Below the pieces are notes generated by a model, which saw nothing but the letters and a program-made list of their open reading frames with translations, did no database searches and was not told where the DNA came from. From NCBI GenBank assembly GCA_903823545.1, contig CAIJTL010000684.1, positions 1 through 5,446 on the forward strand: a stretch of 5,446 bases of DNA, read 5' to 3'. The position numbers and the translations under genes were made by a program. The stretch's first letter is position 1, and each line of letters starts with the position of its first letter. Shown here one piece after another: positions 5,319-5,446 of the stretch. This DNA is from an uncultured Planctomycetaceae bacterium (GTDB lineage: Bacteria > Planctomycetota > Planctomycetia > Planctomycetales > Planctomycetaceae).

Positions 5319-5446
5319 TGTTTGCCCTCACGCCACCCAGCAACCTCCCGAGCGAGTCTGACCGCCGACAAGCATGCAGGCCGACTAGCAGGATCATCAA
5401 TCAGCACGACTATCAGCATGCTGGCCAACCAGTATGCACGCCTTCG
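5315..5446 (-). CDS. 3' end of an unidentified gene, truncated by the window edge
   Basis: An open frame enters from the right edge and runs 43 codons to a TGA at 5317-5315. The visible part has a hydrophobic stretch (WLASMLIVVLI), then DDPASRPACLSAVRLAREV and a charged end, GWREGKQ. The stop overlaps the start of the next gene as ATGA, the usual sign of translational coupling, which is the best evidence that this frame is real. The other minus-strand frame over the same bases lacks this arrangement. I do not recognise the family, and the start lies outside the window. The hydrophobic part could be a membrane segment or just a buried helix. Two near-identical 11-bp repeats (5364-5374 and 5380-5390) fall inside it. 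Confidence 0.5.
   Translation of the reverse strand, partial: RRRAYWLASMLIVVLIDDPASRPACLSAVRLAREVAGWREGKQ
5319..5328 (-). promoter_or_regulatory. Ribosome binding site of the 40-aa membrane protein
   Basis: Read on the minus strand, the bases just before the ATG are GTGAGGGCAA AC. The GAGGG core sits at normal Shine-Dalgarno distance and lies inside the last codons of the upstream gene. It supports the choice of start for this very short gene. Confidence 0.45.

Noticed and set aside
5200..5400. Minus-strand open frame of 66 codons over the right-edge genes
   Set aside because: It competes with two frames joined by an ATGA overlap and a good ribosome site. Its product is Arg/Cys-rich with no features.
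1..5446. CRISPR array, tRNA or rRNA genes, insertion sequences
   Set aside because: There are no regularly spaced long repeats, no cloverleaf-like sequence and no transposase with paired terminal inverted repeats in the window.

Overview
The window is about 5.4 kb at medium-high GC. Every gene I can support lies on the minus strand, so transcription runs from high to low coordinates. Protein style (a Prim-Pol-type bifunctional primase, a short HTH protein of the 'SRYRLAKE...DLSLRRA' kind, and a short serine recombinase with a GRLARDLMV motif) suggests a planctomycete, perhaps a Pirellula/Rhodopirellula relative. This is an impression from family resemblance, not a search result. The content looks like the replication/integration module of a small mobile element (integrated plasmid, phage satellite or ICE fragment). 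No structural phage or conjugation genes are present.

Layout in transcription order. (1) 5446-5315: 3' end of an unidentified gene entering from the right edge. (2) 5318-5196: a 40-residue one-helix membrane protein whose ATG overlaps the previous stop as ATGA. (3) 5195-5037: a 159-bp intergenic region with short repeats, a plausible control region. (4) 5036-4293: a 247-aa serine recombinase. (5) 4292-4193: a spacer with a hairpin plus T-run just upstream of the next ribosome binding site. (6) 4192-3983: a 69-aa helix-turn-helix protein whose stop codon lies inside a perfect 13-bp terminator-like inverted repeat. (7) 3883-179: a 1234-aa fusion of a Prim-Pol (AEP) primase/polymerase, an SF2-type helicase with a cysteine cluster between Walker A and Walker B, a probable winged helix and an unassigned tail. 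(8) 178-1: a short region with two GC-rich hairpins and possibly the start of another gene leaving the left edge.

How they may work together (inference): the recombinase integrates or excises the element, the HTH protein regulates, and the primase-helicase starts and drives its replication. The two most unusual signals are an almost perfect 24-nt-arm inverted repeat (835-888) inside the primase-helicase coding sequence at a domain boundary, and the pair of hairpins bracketing the HTH gene, which suggests control by transcription attenuation. The palindrome CGATCG is also strongly over-represented (14 copies).
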